Source: Davidsoniella eucalypti
Taxonomy: Eukaryota > Ascomycota > Sordariomycetes > Microascales > Ceratocystidaceae
NCBI GenBank assembly: GCA_004009845.1
Contig: RMBW01000111.1
Location: 1-64,000, forward strand
Reading direction: 5' to 3'
DNA: 64,000 nt
Notes under the pieces: generated by a model
The model's input: only the letters and a program-made list of their open reading frames with translations
The model's database searches: none
What the model was told of the DNA's origin: nothing
Shown here: positions 1 to 13,680 of the stretch, piece by piece
Layout of the letters: the number at the start of each line of letters is the position of its first letter
Numbering within the stretch: position 1 is the first letter of the stretch
Program-made: the position numbers and the translations under genes

Positions 1-3000
1 CCCTTTGTGTTCCCGTTGATTTACCCAACCTTCTTTCAATATCCATTCTTGTCGACGCGAGCCTACCATTTGAAAGATGCTAGACAGCAAGATCGTCAGG
101 TCTTGTTAGTGGCCCAAAAGCCTGTCCTTCAGCTTCTTACTCATCAGCGCTGTTCCGACTCAACTTACTCAGGTCATCTCTTTCCCTCTAAAACCCAATT
201 TCTAGGACTGGAAGTACCTAATGGCATAATATTCATACTAGTGATGATGGTAGCATATAAGCCGGACAACGTTCACATGATAGCTCAGTGCCTAATTCGG
301 ACTTCGTTGCGCTTAGAAAGGCCTTGTGTCTAATTACAAAGAACTGCCTGATTGGGAATCTTACCGTGAGTTTCACATATGCGCCTATGGTTATGTGTGA
401 ACTATGTATATGCTATTAAAAGTCATCCCTTCATGTCGTCTTCCGGCCGGTGACTTACTCTCTTCACCAGCGCCGATCAAATAGTAGACACGCTCGGCTG
501 GCTTATGATCTGCCGTTGATTCTGCCATGGAGCGAGAGAAGACAGGCCATTTATAGTAGAAACTCCTAAACACGATGGAACTGGAGCACGCTTGGTGCTT
601 GATACTCTCATAATATGGGATGAGGAGCTACTCGCTTGTACCATAATTTCATTATTCTTGAGGTACTTTTATTTTGTCGTCAGGCCTGATAGGTGAAGAT
701 CTACTAGTTGCCATTAGTAGACAGCTGTCCCTTGCTAAATGCGCCGCCTTCGCTTACACCAAGCAGTGTAGCTAAAGTCTAGGTACATAGATAGCTGGCT
801 AAACGGTTAGTTAGCTGATTAGCACCTCTTTTCTCTTACCAGCAGTAACCATGGCTAATCTCTGTAGCATGGATGGCATGGCTGATACCATTCAGCAGGT
901 ATCGAATACCACTAGGAAATCTTTACATGTAGTCTACTACCTGATACTACATATGTACATACATATCTTTATCTTTTGAACCTATGATTGCTTGACACAC
1001 TCCCCTACTCACCGGTGCGCCACATCACTGCAGCATGCTGAGTACGTATATATGCACCTACATACATACATACTTATATATACATTGTAAATTATGGGAG
1101 TCTTTGACTGGTACGACTCGGAGTCTCGCAGAGTTACACACTTCACCCGGCTTAGGCTTAGATTTGGGCTTTGGTTTAGGCTTGAATCTGATAGGGCTCG
1201 ACCGCAAGTTTGTTGTGGCTACAACGATCGCTGCAACTGAAGCCCCGGAACTGCTGAATTTCATGCGCTAATTGAGGCGGAGCGTGCAGAAACGCTGCTG
1301 TAAGCACCAAACATCACGCTCGGCGCCCGGTTTTCCTTGCATTGCTTCAGCCTCGGCGTGACCGAAGAATCTCATGTGTTGATTGTAGGTATGTACAGTA
1401 TGCACACTGCACGCATACCCAGTAATGTGCAACGCTGTAATGTGCATTACATATATGTCTGTATACATATCTGTATGCAGCCATCTATTTGCGTCCTTAC
1501 ACCTGTCTTTTCTTTCTCCTTGGCTTCGACCCGCGTCTTGTCAATCGGGTTGGATTGTGTCATGTCTTCTCTGGTTCGTTCTTTATTTGCCTCCCTTCGA
1601 ACTTCATGGTCATGATTTCGTATCGTTCTGCAAGTATTCTTCGCATGTCTTGCGCTTGGATAACGATGCGTTAGTGGTTTTGACTTTGCTTCTTGGGCCG
1701 GAATGGGGTGGTGTGTAAGACAACAGTATGAGACTCTAGTAGAGATGGACATGTGTATATGTAGTGTACAGTAGCAGATGCGAGTCAGATAGTGAGTTAG
1801 TAGTGGTGGCAGTAGTAGTTATATGTTGCAGTACAGATACACAATAATACAGAGGCATACAGGCATCATCGACGCAAGGGGGGTTTGAAGTAGGAATACG
1901 GTTGAGAGAGCTCAAAACATGTAGATTTGAGGAAACCAGCGACTAGATATATGGAGCTATATGAAGAAGTTAGAAGGGCCTCATTGATAGAATGTAGCGC
2001 AAGCCTCCACAGCCATGACTATATCAAGAGGCCTTCTTTTCAGACTTACTCACGATACTACGGCGGAGTTGGTGTGCTTCCATGGTTTGATTTCTAAATT
2101 TGTTCCAGACAACCCACCTTATATAGCCAGACTATGTAACATTTGACTGCTGGAACTAATGGAAAAAAAATCGTCTCACTTATGTTTAGTCTTGTCATGC
2201 TACTTTTAGGTATCCAGGACAACAGCATGATCACAGCTGGTATTGACACACTCCTTTAACCACGTCGCGGCACCATTAAAGTATCTTTGTCTAGTTGTTC
2301 TTACTGAAGAAAATGGAAGGCCTCTTGACGTGGAAGCTCCATGCGAGATAGCCCTTTAAAATAGTAAGTATTGCCCGTTTCAGTCATGGTATTGAATTTA
2401 ACTGCTATAGTATCACACTTACTGTACACATACACATTTCCTAGCCTATATTTGATTGCTCGAGATTCTTGGCCACTGATTGGGTGAGGGAGTCATTGTT
2501 TTCCATCGTGAACTGAGGGGATAGAAAATCTCCATGTAAGCATTGCAAGTTACACTAGGGACTTCTTTACTATCAGATGGGCTAATTTGATAGTGTAGAG
2601 GTATAGTTACAATACACTCTGGCTTCGTTTCTTATTGATTAAACAAAAACGTCGTCATCGGTGGCTTCAAGACTTTCAGGATAAACCACGTAGAAGTGAG
2701 GAAGACAGATGGCATCCAACTATCAAACGTAGCTATAGAATGTCTTACGACCATTCCGGCACCCTAGAATCACCTCTAACTATGTAGCAGAGGGCTATGA
2801 ATTTAAAGCTATGGCTCATGACCTTCTCTTTTGGCCTTGGGAACTAATTCATAACCGGATGACGTATTACAAAGAAAACCCCACTTTCAAATTGTGGACG
2901 GGCAAGTCCGTAGTGCAAGTGATGAACTATGTACTAGCTAGATACTGATAAATATGAAGTATACTGTAGACAAAATAACACACGAATGTAGTGGAAATGT

Positions 3001-6000
3001 TTCTATGAATGCAACACGAAGAGAAAAGCTCCGTGGGCATAAACAATACAGGGCTGGAATACCTTTCGTGTCTCCAGAAAACAGACAAGGATCAAGCATA
3101 TTGCTATGTAACGGGCTGGAAAGTACTGTCATCATCTTGATAGATAATACTTCTTGCGTTGAGCATTAGAATGCGCTGATGCCGTGGGAAGTTTCGTCTC
3201 AAAGGTAGTCCCTGAGCACCTATCTTAGGAGATTCTACGCAAGAACAGAGAGGACAATCTTGGCAATATGCTCACGTGTAATTGAGAAAAGCATAGCCAT
3301 AAGATATAGTAAGTTGCACAAAGACCATTTTCTCCATGTCTCTAGAACCTAGAGGGGGACTGTACAATCCAACTTGATGATCCGAGACTACACAGTATAG
3401 ATAGCACCATATACATCACTGCTATAGTAGTGAGGCTAGAGAGAAAGTATAGAGACAAGACTGTGTGTCACTAAATGGTGCAGAGACAGTTTTAGTGGTA
3501 CGTGAGGTTATCTCCGTATGGTGTCTTCGTCATTATCGTTATCTAATTTGAGGCCATTTTCATCCAAGGCTGATAGGCTACAGAGCCATCTTATAGCCAG
3601 TCTAAAGAAACACTTGCAAATATGGATTTACTCTGACTTGTCCTCGAATTTCTGGCTGTGAAACGCATGTGGTGGAATCAACATTAGAGGTACCTGTCCA
3701 TCTAAGCATCAGACATCTGTAATGATTAAACACCCACAGCCTCCTATTGGAATGTAGAAGCACCATCTAGAACAAAGGGTATGCTATAATACGAGTCCGA
3801 TGTTACTAATGACGTGAGTTTGTTACACTAGGATCTACAAAGTGGCTCAGCGTTGGTCCGGCTTCACTTGGCCGATTTTCCAGTTAAATATTACACAGCA
3901 GAAATTGCTACCATCACGTATTGATTTTTACATTCGACACCTCGATGTTGTCTAGAGAAAACAGCTCTAATAGGATAAACATGAACTGAGAAACCACAGA
4001 TATCATAAACATGTGATGAGTTTATGCGGTGGACGAAGGCCGAGTACTAATTTCACCTAAGAAAACAAGACATTTGAGTTCTCCAAAGCCGGCAACATGC
4101 ATAGGTAGACAAAGGTCCCCTCGTCTAGAAACCTATTAGTGTGTCTTCGGACCTAGTACCCTTGGGCCTCCATCTACCCCTATAACAAATATGGTAGTCA
4201 TGGTCTCACAGAGGGCTAGACATTCGTTATACCCACGGAATCACAGAATCTCACTTATTAGGCTCTCATACATAGTAGCATGTTGTGCGATGAAGACCAA
4301 CCGAACTGTTTGCCGGCTATCATGTGTAGCATAGCTCCAAGACATCAAGCAGGTGGTCTACCCAAGAAGGCGGCCTACCGGACTCTAGAGACCAAGTGAC
4401 ATCTTGTAAATAAGGACGATCGAACTTTGAAGGTGTAAATATGATAAACCGCTTTTAGGCCATCACAGCGAAAGGTACGGTGATTATTGAAGACTGAAGA
4501 AGCAACTTTTCGATATTGTTGCCGTTATTGGAGTTGCACAAGAGAACTCTAACTGACATCTGGATTTAGGTTTACTATCATGGGGTAGTAATAGATATAT
4601 AACAAGCTAAATAATCAAAGGAGCTTTGAATTTGTAAAAGTATGGAGGCACTCACCAGCAAGTTGGATTCACAAAAATATCATTACAATTAAGGTGTATA
4701 TAGTTTTGAATACCCTAAGATTGGGATATACTAAAGGTTGGGCATGAAATCTTCATTCAAGGACTAGACAAGAAAGAATTGATACCAAGGACATTCCTAC
4801 ACATGGACAAGTCTCCAGCCTATTCCCGGATATAATTGATCACACTTTCTCGAATGGAACCATTATAGACTTTAGTGGATGCTTCTAGAGGGTAATAGTA
4901 TTTCCTAGCCCGATGGATATTCCAAAGATTCTATGGACTCGATGGTAAGTTATATCAGACTGATAGAAACTACTGAAGAAAATGCATATACTGAGCCTAA
5001 TAGGCCTCTCTGTATATTAGTCTGATACTACTTGTCCCTATATCGCTATTTTCTATCATAGGTTACGATATCTTTACTGAGAATATGTCTAGCCACTGCT
5101 TGATAGTAACTGTATTCTTCAGTTGCGATACAAAACTATTTGATAATCACGACATTTCACTTATTGTAAGTGCAGTATCAAGAATTGTCTGGTCAGTGCT
5201 TAGGGAAGGGAGCCTGGGGAAACTCGACATACCTCTGGATTACTATGCGCCGACAATAATAGTAGTATAAAGTAGTATATATTGCGTATCAGTTAGATAC
5301 ACAGAGAGCTCTAATATAATAAGTTGATGGCATTAATCTCCATATACCTTTGTGCTGTATTTATCTTCTTTAAGTTGATATAGTGTTATTAGTCCCTATT
5401 CGGTTTATATTCCATAGAACTTAACATATAATTGTTAGTGTAACTTTAAACTTTTAGGTGCTTTCTATGTACACAGTTTGAGGTTAGTATGTTTGATTTG
5501 CATGATATAACCTGATAGTAGGCAAACTCAATCATGAAGTATATATACTGAGACCAGATATTGGACAACATTCCACAAATAGAAATAGTATAAATGACAA
5601 TAGCATATACCTAGAGTTTAACGTATTTTCAGGTAATGAATAAGTTTGATTATGCAACTATCACAATCCTGATTATCTTGTAGATTTGTAATGAAGACAA
5701 TGCTCATAGACAGTTTGAAGGCACCAATGCTTCGAGTGATATTAGAGATATTACGACATAAAACAATACTCCGAGTTGGGTTAACGTGAAAACCGTAGAC
5801 TGCGTTTAACTTTAAATCTAGTGGCATACATACCATTTGCGAATACATAACTATAGACCACCATGAATCGGATTTTTGTGTAGATTATGACACAATAATT
5901 CTGACCATAAATACAATTGACGTGAGCTCATTTCTAGGAAAACCTACACCAATACAATTTCTATTCTACTTGAGAGTAGCCTGTCAATACTAAGTAGCGC

Positions 6001-7200
6001 CTAATATACTGCGAATTTCAGTAATAAGCAAAGTGTGCCTTCACAGCAGCGCACCTTCACTCTTTCATATTGTATAACTAACTACCTATAGTACCACCGA
6101 ACATACTGTAGTAATATAATATGATGTGAGATGTGACTCAAAAGGCAATGTTTTCAATAATATCCTAGTATGAACTATGGTAGTTGATATTGTCAATAGT
6201 TGGTTGAGTGCTAGTACTACAATAAATCTCTTGAATATATTTGACTGTGTGACGCTTATTTCACTAGAGCCTCAAGGTTGTATCAAAATTGCATAATAAT
6301 AACTGGAGGGTTATGGTTTCTGCCAGTAAAATGGGCAGAAGATTTAGTCATTTATCAGTCGTGCTAAACAATTCATACTACACATTACGATACGAGATCT
6401 AAGTAAAGAATCGCTACTTTATGATGGCATTTAGATAGAATATGTAACTAATTTCTCGTGATAGATACTTTTTAGACTACCATAGGAAATATACAAAAAC
6501 ATCATCTTCATTTCTTATATGATATCATGTGTCGTATTCAAGCCATGACATGACTCCTCCATATCATATCAAGATGGGCACACAGCTGAGATTATACTAA
6601 GTCCCCCATACGCAAATTTGTCTACGGTATCTAGAAGTTGGTTCTCAGAATGAACGACACGTCTTTGACGCTTGTGACGATTCGGAAAGAGTAGATTTTT
6701 GAGGGATATTTTTCTTCATGTTACACCAAACCCTAACACTGTATGTGTATGATATCTGGGATGCTGTTAACCCTATGTCAGGTGATGTAGAATACGCCTG
6801 AATATCTTGTAACTGCAAACGTGTTAATGGATAAGTAAAGAAAATGGGAGGTAGTAGAATGACACGACTCGATAAACATATCAAATGACACTTAAATCCG
6901 GTACTCGCAAGCCAATAAACTGACGTGAAGTTCAAATAGACAACGCATAAATGGCGGTGAGAGGACACTTAGGTGTTGCTGCACGGTTCATAGAATTGTT
7001 GTATCGCGTACTTTTATATGAATCTAAACTTTTGCAACATACAACGAATACTTGTTTCGCCTCTGTTTGAAATAGATCCACCAATAACAGAACATCGCTT
7101 GAGGCTTAATGGCCGGTGATCTGACCTATAGAATGCTAATGAGTTATAGGAAATCCGTGGTAGCGATAGCTTACTATACAACTATGTAGAATAAGCGTCA
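1..7200. other. gene desert, left part
   Basis: I find no supportable gene here. All six frames are closed by stops within roughly 110 codons, and the longer open stretches begin at non-ATG codons or lack codon structure and motifs. The sequence is rich in TAG/CTA triplets and short TA microsatellites, for example TACA repeats around 1060-1085. An imperfect GGCTTA/GGTTTA-like hexamer run lies near 1150-1185. Around 4.3-4.4 kb there is a faint resemblance to retroelement coding sequence, too weak to call. The most likely reading is old, decayed repeat DNA, but no element boundary was found. Confidence 0.5.
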
Positions 7201-7620
7201 AGTCTAGTATTATATATATGACTAGCAATGCAGAAACTAAATCCAAGGGCCTCGTTGCCAAATTCAAAACTGCCAACATTGCGGCCCGCCAGCAGCGAAA
7301 CGTGCGCATTGCTTCCTCGCTTCATGTAGCCCACTCCGGCTTGAAATGCAAGTCAATGAAGTGCCAAAGGTTGTCCATTGGATACAAGCGATATCGCTGG
7401 TAGCGATATGCTATTGGAATGTATGATTCGGGACAGGGATCTTGCGCCTGAAGGAACGAGTTGTCAGACCGGCGGAGCGGCTGATCAGGTTGTTTTTTTT
7501 GGTCCAGGAGTTATTCGTGGAAAAGAACCAAATCTGTGGGATCTTTGTAGGCAATGTTTTATATGAATACAAGATAATCATTCTGAATATGTCGCCTCGT
7601 ACGTGAATCTTGATATCGCT
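7201..7620. other. GC-richer patch in desert, possible gene fragment
   Basis: This stretch has visibly higher GC than its surroundings and two short overlapping open frames on the plus strand (7218-7403 with an ATG; 7378-7566 beginning at TTG). The first encodes a basic, lysine/arginine-rich 61-residue peptide. No domain is recognised and no splice structure links the frames. It could be a fragment of a gene embedded in decayed DNA or simply chance. Confidence 0.2.
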
Positions 7621-10600
7621 CACCACTTAATGTATGGGTTGACCATTTCATTTAGCCATCCCGGAGTGAACATCAATAGCCGAATGGGTTAGCTGGCATC
7701 TGAACCAAAGTTGGACGAACCATCGGATTTTGGTAGCGGCCAGTTGTTAGTGAACTATTAAAAAGAGTCTATGTCCAGGAACGATAGTATTTTGGTATAG
7801 AAAACAAATACATAGTATCATGACGTGATAGACGGAGAGCTTAGCCAACCTTGAACTGGAAATCAAGTATATCTTGCATATACATATAAAGGTTGGTTTG
7901 GCCGTTGTATAAGGCATAACTGTGATCAAGGACATATCATATTGGTGCCTTAGACTTGCGGGGGAATTCCAATACCAGTACCGGCAATTCAACAGTGTCT
8001 AACTGAGCTTGGACAGTTTTCCCTTATTTTTTTCTTCTTTCTTTTTAAAACCTTTTTTTGCATTGATTAAATCAATTTCGTAAGATCATTTAGAAATCGT
8101 TAATTTCTATAAAATTTTGACAATCCGGTTTATGATTGTGCCGGCTATAAGCACTTCTTACCGAGATATATGTAGCCTTTCCAGTACATCACTTTACTCA
8201 TGACGTGGCCCGTTGATTCTAGTGAATCTTGATAATGCGTGTAAAATAGAGGTAGAGTAAGAAAGTCGGATTTAATCCATGGCTTGCTAAGTTTTGTTTT
8301 CTCTCAAAAGTTTCTAGATTGACGGAAAGGGCGCGGAACTAGCTGCAAATGTAGCCGAAAAGGCGACGTTTTCCGACCTGGTTGTTTGAGGAAGCCTTGG
8401 CCTACAGAGCATCGGAACAGGCCAATATAATCTCCAAGCGGATCGGAATATATCGAGAGTTCTCTCTCAGTTCCTACCGAGATAACAAGAAGTATTACTC
8501 ATGTTAGCTGTGATACGTTTTATTGTGGCCTTGTTCTGGAAGGCCAAAGAAGGCTTGGCGATGCCTCAAAAGGATATCTTTAGTTTTAGTGAGCGGTGAC
8601 AGCACAGAAGCAACTTCCAAGAACCGCGGTGACCAACGATAGCGGCACTAGCGACAGGATATCCCAAGAGACCAGAGTGGGGTCTTTGCAGCGCTGGCCC
8701 GAGAGCTAGAGCTTGTTGGTTATGTAAACAAATGATTATATTGAAGGAGTGAGGATTGATAAGCGACATAAGTACACGCTGTGAATTGTTGCCGGTGAAC
8801 TCGGGATATCCACGGCAGGACCTTTCAGACAGTATGACGACTGCGGAAACTTCTGGTAGACACATATCATATAATATGAACCGGTAAGACAGACACCATC
8901 ATGGAAGCCGGTGGGGATATCCATGATAAGACAAACTGGCTAGACGAAGACGGTTTGTTGGGGATGCATTGGATCCACCGACGGCTTGCACGATAATCGT
9001 GAGCTGTGATTGCAATACCATCAAGATGAAGATTGTAGTCTTTTGGTTTCTTGGGGAGAAGGATTAAGGCAATACATGTTTGACTAATATTAGACCGGAA
9101 CGGCCGTTCTTTGGCTTATATTGGCTCGCGAGAACCTATTGGGCACCGTAATTGTAAATATATGCACTGAAGGTCACTGATGCGTTATCAGTCCGTGCCA
9201 ACGAGAAGAAAAAAAAACATAATACTGGTAGTGTGCGGCTAATAACCTTGACCTCACCCTGGCTTAAACAAAGCCTTGTCGCTATCATCAGGTTGCCCTT
9301 TTTGGCACAGCGGCTGCAGGGACTTTGTGCACCGTGTCAAACTGACGTGAGGTGCAGCTTCCGGCAGTGTCTAGGTGCACGTACAATAAACAACCCGCGC
9401 ATACATCATATCTTGTGTACGGCATTCAGAGACAAATCAGAAGAAGGCTCTCCGACCACCAATTTTTTATCTAGCTGCCGAAACGATGCAACTGCAGAGA
9501 TTGAGAAGGGCCGTAGAAGAAAATGCGTGAACTGTAGAATTAGATTGAAGTTTCTCCCTTCAGGACGAATCTTAGCAATTATGGTGAAGATTTTATCCTT
9601 GCCTGATCGGGGAAGATTGAGTTTACATCTTTGGGCTAAGAATATTCAAACATAGAAGGTATGCAGATAGATAAGCCAGAAACTACATAGGAAGACGGGA
9701 TATACCACGGACTTGATAGTTTTCTATACGTTACCGGCTAGATGGACTGCGTGCTTTGTAGTTGTGTTATTGTAGCATCTGCTCGGTGGATGCATTTGTG
9801 GGTATACAGATATATATTATATATACATATAAGTTGTGGCTATGATGCAAGTACTGATAGTGTGCCGGTATCTGTAGGCTGTAGACACCTGACAAAACAA
9901 GCAATCACTAGGGGAAGCGAAAGCCGTATAAGTGCTTTTTTGTATGATAGTAGAAAGCCACCAAACAAGAAACGCCTTCAAGTGGCCAAAAGTAGCCGAG
10001 CATGAGCCTAGGCCTTGGTAATTGTAGGTGCCAGTGAACCACACAAGATCTTGAATCGAGTAAAGCAACGTGATGGGCCTGATGGAAACATTATGTTGGC
10101 ATTTGCAATACATATTGCTAGGTGCAAACGGGGTGCAATCTCAAAAAGATGGCTGCGGGTAGCCCGGCTTCTAAAGATTCTAGATTGATACAGACTTAGA
10201 GTCGAAGTCACAGTGAAAGTATTAGTAGCATTCGGGTTTGCTATGAGTAATTCACAGTCATAGAAAAAAAAAAGGTCAGTGAAGGCGGCAAGGACAGCGG
10301 AATTCAAGTAGCTTCCTCGGAAAGAAACGAAGAAGAGAAGACAAAGGATGACTACATGAACAGAGAAGACAAGGATTATTCGGTGCCGAAAGGTTTCTTG
10401 CTCGAGTTTCCTTCTAGGGATGTCTCGGTCAAATTCGACTTGGAGCACTATATTTTTGTTTGTAATCTTGTGGGCTGGACGAGCATGAATTCATATATTG
10501 TATCAGCTTGCCGAGCGGGGTTGTATTCTGATAGAGTAGATGGAAACATCGAGGAATATTATCTGGTGGGCCGAGCCCGTTGAGCTTGGCAGAATTGCCT

Positions 10601-11512
10601 GTTCGGTCATCAAGTCGCATTATTATTTGGTACCAAGAATGGCGGATCGAACAACTAACTGAATTTTGATTATCCTAGTCACATATCGTGCAGCTGCCGC
10701 TCGTGCGCAGAGCGGACAAAATGACATGTATAGCAGTAGTCAAGTGCTTCTTAATTTATAGGTTATAGTCGCCTTATAACATATAATACCCGGTGCGGCC
10801 TATATTCTTTGCGAAGCCTATATATCGAGCTTCTCTCTCTCTTCTCTTGCAAACGCATTCAAAGCTCGTGAAGTCGACTAACTGCATACCCTTCTAAATA
10901 TTTTCTATCTTGTCATATAAGGAATCACTAGCGTTCATAAGACGCCTAGTTAAGCCATTCTAATCGCCGACTAAACAGGATCAAGCTTAGTGAGCTTCTG
11001 GAATGTTTGTTTCTTTTCCACTGCGTTACCTTATCCCTCGCAGTTTCCTTTTCCAATTGCTCGCGCACTCAGATTTCTCTTATATATGAAAGATCCTGGC
11101 TGCCTGTCAAAATCTTCTATACTTTGTTCTCTTTCCATTTCCGTTATTCTTTTCTCCCTTACGTTCCAAATTATCCATTGTTGTCTCTATTGTTTGGCTT
11201 GCTTGTCGACATAAAAGGGCTGTCATAACCAGGCATAGAACTGATTCATGATACTTTGTTAAAAACAACGCAAACAACACTTGATCATAAATACCCTTGA
11301 ACCAGTGTATTTGACTCTCAAGTGGAATACAATCTCCTCGCCGACATTCTTGTGGCTTACCTCTGGTCTCCGAACTAGTCTACCCATCAAACAATATCCA
11401 AAGATTCTGACCTCTCAAAAATTCAACTGGGCTTAAGCCGCATTATCTTATAACAGTCACCATTGCGGCCTAGCCCTAGTCTCGACAATATAAAAGATAT
11501 AACCCACACAAC
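7621..11512. other. intergenic, right part of desert and MFS promoter
   Basis: No supportable gene. Open frames of 140-146 codons at 9233-9655 (+) and 10008-10448 (-) start at GTG and show no domain or codon structure. From about 10.8 kb the sequence becomes pyrimidine-rich (CTCTCT runs near 10835-10855 and TTTCC tracts at 11.0-11.2 kb). This is typical of a filamentous-fungal promoter and 5' leader, here for the carrier gene that starts at 11513. Confidence 0.45.
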
Positions 11513-13353
11513 ATGGCCTCACGAGATCAAGATATCTCAGTGGTGGCCTCGGCCTCAGCTTCCATGACAGAAATTGAATCTCAGAAACACAGCATGGAAA
11601 TGACACCCCGAGAATCTATCGAGAGTAATCCTCTGGCCCCCCTCGAGCATGCGCTTACACCCGTTCTCGAGACCGAAGAGGAGCGTGCTGCTCGCGAACC
11701 CATCACCTATATCTGCACCCGTACCAGCATTACCAGCGTCGCTTCACGCCCGCCCGAGTTTGAGGTCCAATTTACCGATGACGACCCCGAGAACCCGCGC
11801 AACTGGCCTTTGTGGTACCGTTCGTGGACCATGGTTGTGCTATCTTTTAGCACCTGGCTCATCGTGCTGTACAGCACTAGTTATACCTCATGTATCCCTG
11901 GATTCGTCGAGGAGTTCCATACCACATCGACTATAGCTACCCTAGGCTTGACGACGTACTTGCTAGGTCTGGCCGTCGGAACATTAGCTCTTGCGCCGCT
12001 AAGTGAAATTTATGGCCGTCAGCCGGTTTATTTGGCCGGCATGACTGTGGCGTCGCTGCTCATCATTCCATGCGCCATGGCTAAATCTTTGACGACGTTG
12101 ATTGTAGTCCGATTTTTCGGGTAAGTTCCACAGGTTTTCGGCCAATTTTTGAGTTTTTGTGTAATACAATGACAAGCTAACCCTAACCTCCACACAGTGC
12201 TCTTTTCGGCGCAGCCTTCATTGCCAACGCCCCAGGCTCTATTGTCGATATCTCGCATGAGGAAAGCCGGGCGCTGGCCATGTCTCTGTGGTCTATTGGC
12301 CCGCTTAACGGTCCATCAACGGGCCCGCTTATTGGTGGTATCATCTTCCAATATCTTGGTTGGCGTTGGGCGCAATGGATTGTCTTGATAGCCAACGGTG
12401 TCGCCATCGCCTGCCTGTGCACGATCAAAGAGACATATGCCCCAGCCATCCTCAAGGCCAAGGCAGCCCGCATGCGCAAGGAGAACGATGACCCGCGCTA
12501 CTGGTGCAAGTTCGACCAACGTGTATCAACAAGACACCTACTCAGGATCAACTTAAGCCGACCATTCATCTTATCAGCGCGTGAACCGATCTTGTGGTTC
12601 TTCAACATTTGGATCTCGCTGAGCTACGGTGTTCTGTACTTGTGCTTCGTAGCCTATCCCATCGTCTTCCGCCAATATCGCGGCTGGGACTCGGCGCACT
12701 CTGGCATGGCCTTTTTGGGTATCTGCGTTGGTACGCTGTGCGTCATTATAGGCGAACCGCTTCTGCGCCGGTTGATTAATAGTCAGCCCAAGGACGCCGA
12801 GACGGGTCGTACAGCACCTGAAGCTTCTGCCATCGTCATGACTATCGGCGCCTGCCTTACACCCATCGGCCAACTTGTGTTCTCATGGACTTGCCTTCCC
12901 GCCAGCATTCCTTGGGCCTTGCCTGTCTCTTTTGGTATCTTTTTCGGCGCTGGCAACACCATGTCTTTCATCTATGGCTCCAACTACATTGCTAGTGCCT
13001 ACGGAATCTATGCCGCCTCAGCCCTGGCTGGTAATGCCTTCATTCGTAGCCTCTTTGGTGGTGTTTTGCCCCTCATTGGACCGATGATGTATGCCAAGAT
13101 GACCCCTCAAGGGGCCGGTACGTTGCTGGGCCTCATGGAAGTAATACTGATTCCCATCCCATTCGTTCTCTGGCGCTATGGTGCCCGCATCAGAAAGATC
13201 AGCCCGATCCTGGTGCAAATGCGTGAGGAAAATGAACTCATGGAGAGAAAGCGCGCAAAGTATGTGCGCTACTTAGCTCGTGCTGCTAAGGCAGAGAAGG
13301 CAGAAGAGGTTGAAGTCGAGATTACTGAAAAGCCTATTTCTACTTCTACCTAG
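11513..13353 (+). CDS. DHA1-type MFS transporter (multidrug/polyamine family)
   Basis: Proton-driven major facilitator carrier, predicted in the plasma membrane. Exons are 11513-12120 and 12198-13353, giving 587 aa. The 77-bp intron has GTAAGT, a CTAAC branch site and CACAG, and splits a glycine codon in the conserved run RFFGALFGAA. The first ~100 residues are a hydrophilic cytoplasmic tail. Membrane segments start near residue 102. The cytoplasmic-loop motif is LSEIYGRQPVY, and the antiporter region reads NAPGSIVDIS followed by WSIGPLNGPSTGPLIGG, typical of the Tpo1/Flu1/cycloheximide-resistance branch of DHA1. A charged tail of about 50 residues closes the protein. Substrate cannot be read from sequence; polyamines or xenobiotics are usual for the family. 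It converges on Atm1 with 327 bp between stop codons, and I see nothing else in that gap. Confidence 0.9.
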
Positions 13354-13680
13354 TTTATATAATCATTAGTATCATTTAAAAAGGGGGAAAGAGAGGATAT
13401 ATCTTACATCATCATTCAACTAATCATGGGATCGTCGGTTTTTTCTAGGACATACATACTTTGTTATTTAAATATTTGCACATCTATCATATTCTTGTCA
13501 AAAATGGAACTGCCCTTTCCTTATCACGCATGGTTTAGTACTTGAGAAAATTACTAGCTATTATTGTTACAATATCATTATATATATACTACGTTGCTTA
13601 TAATCTCAAAAGTTTATCATTGTATATGCAAATATGACGAAGTGTATACTATGCTACGAGTAGAATTCTAGTTTGTAGAA

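Noticed and set aside
9233..9655. 140-codon plus-strand frame
   Set aside because: GTG start, no domain or splice partners.
10008..10448. 146-codon minus-strand frame
   Set aside because: GTG start, no motif, composition like noncoding DNA.
1..11400. RIP-mutated repeat block
   Set aside because: CpA and TpG words are still common and GC is only moderately lowered. It was not called without computed indices.
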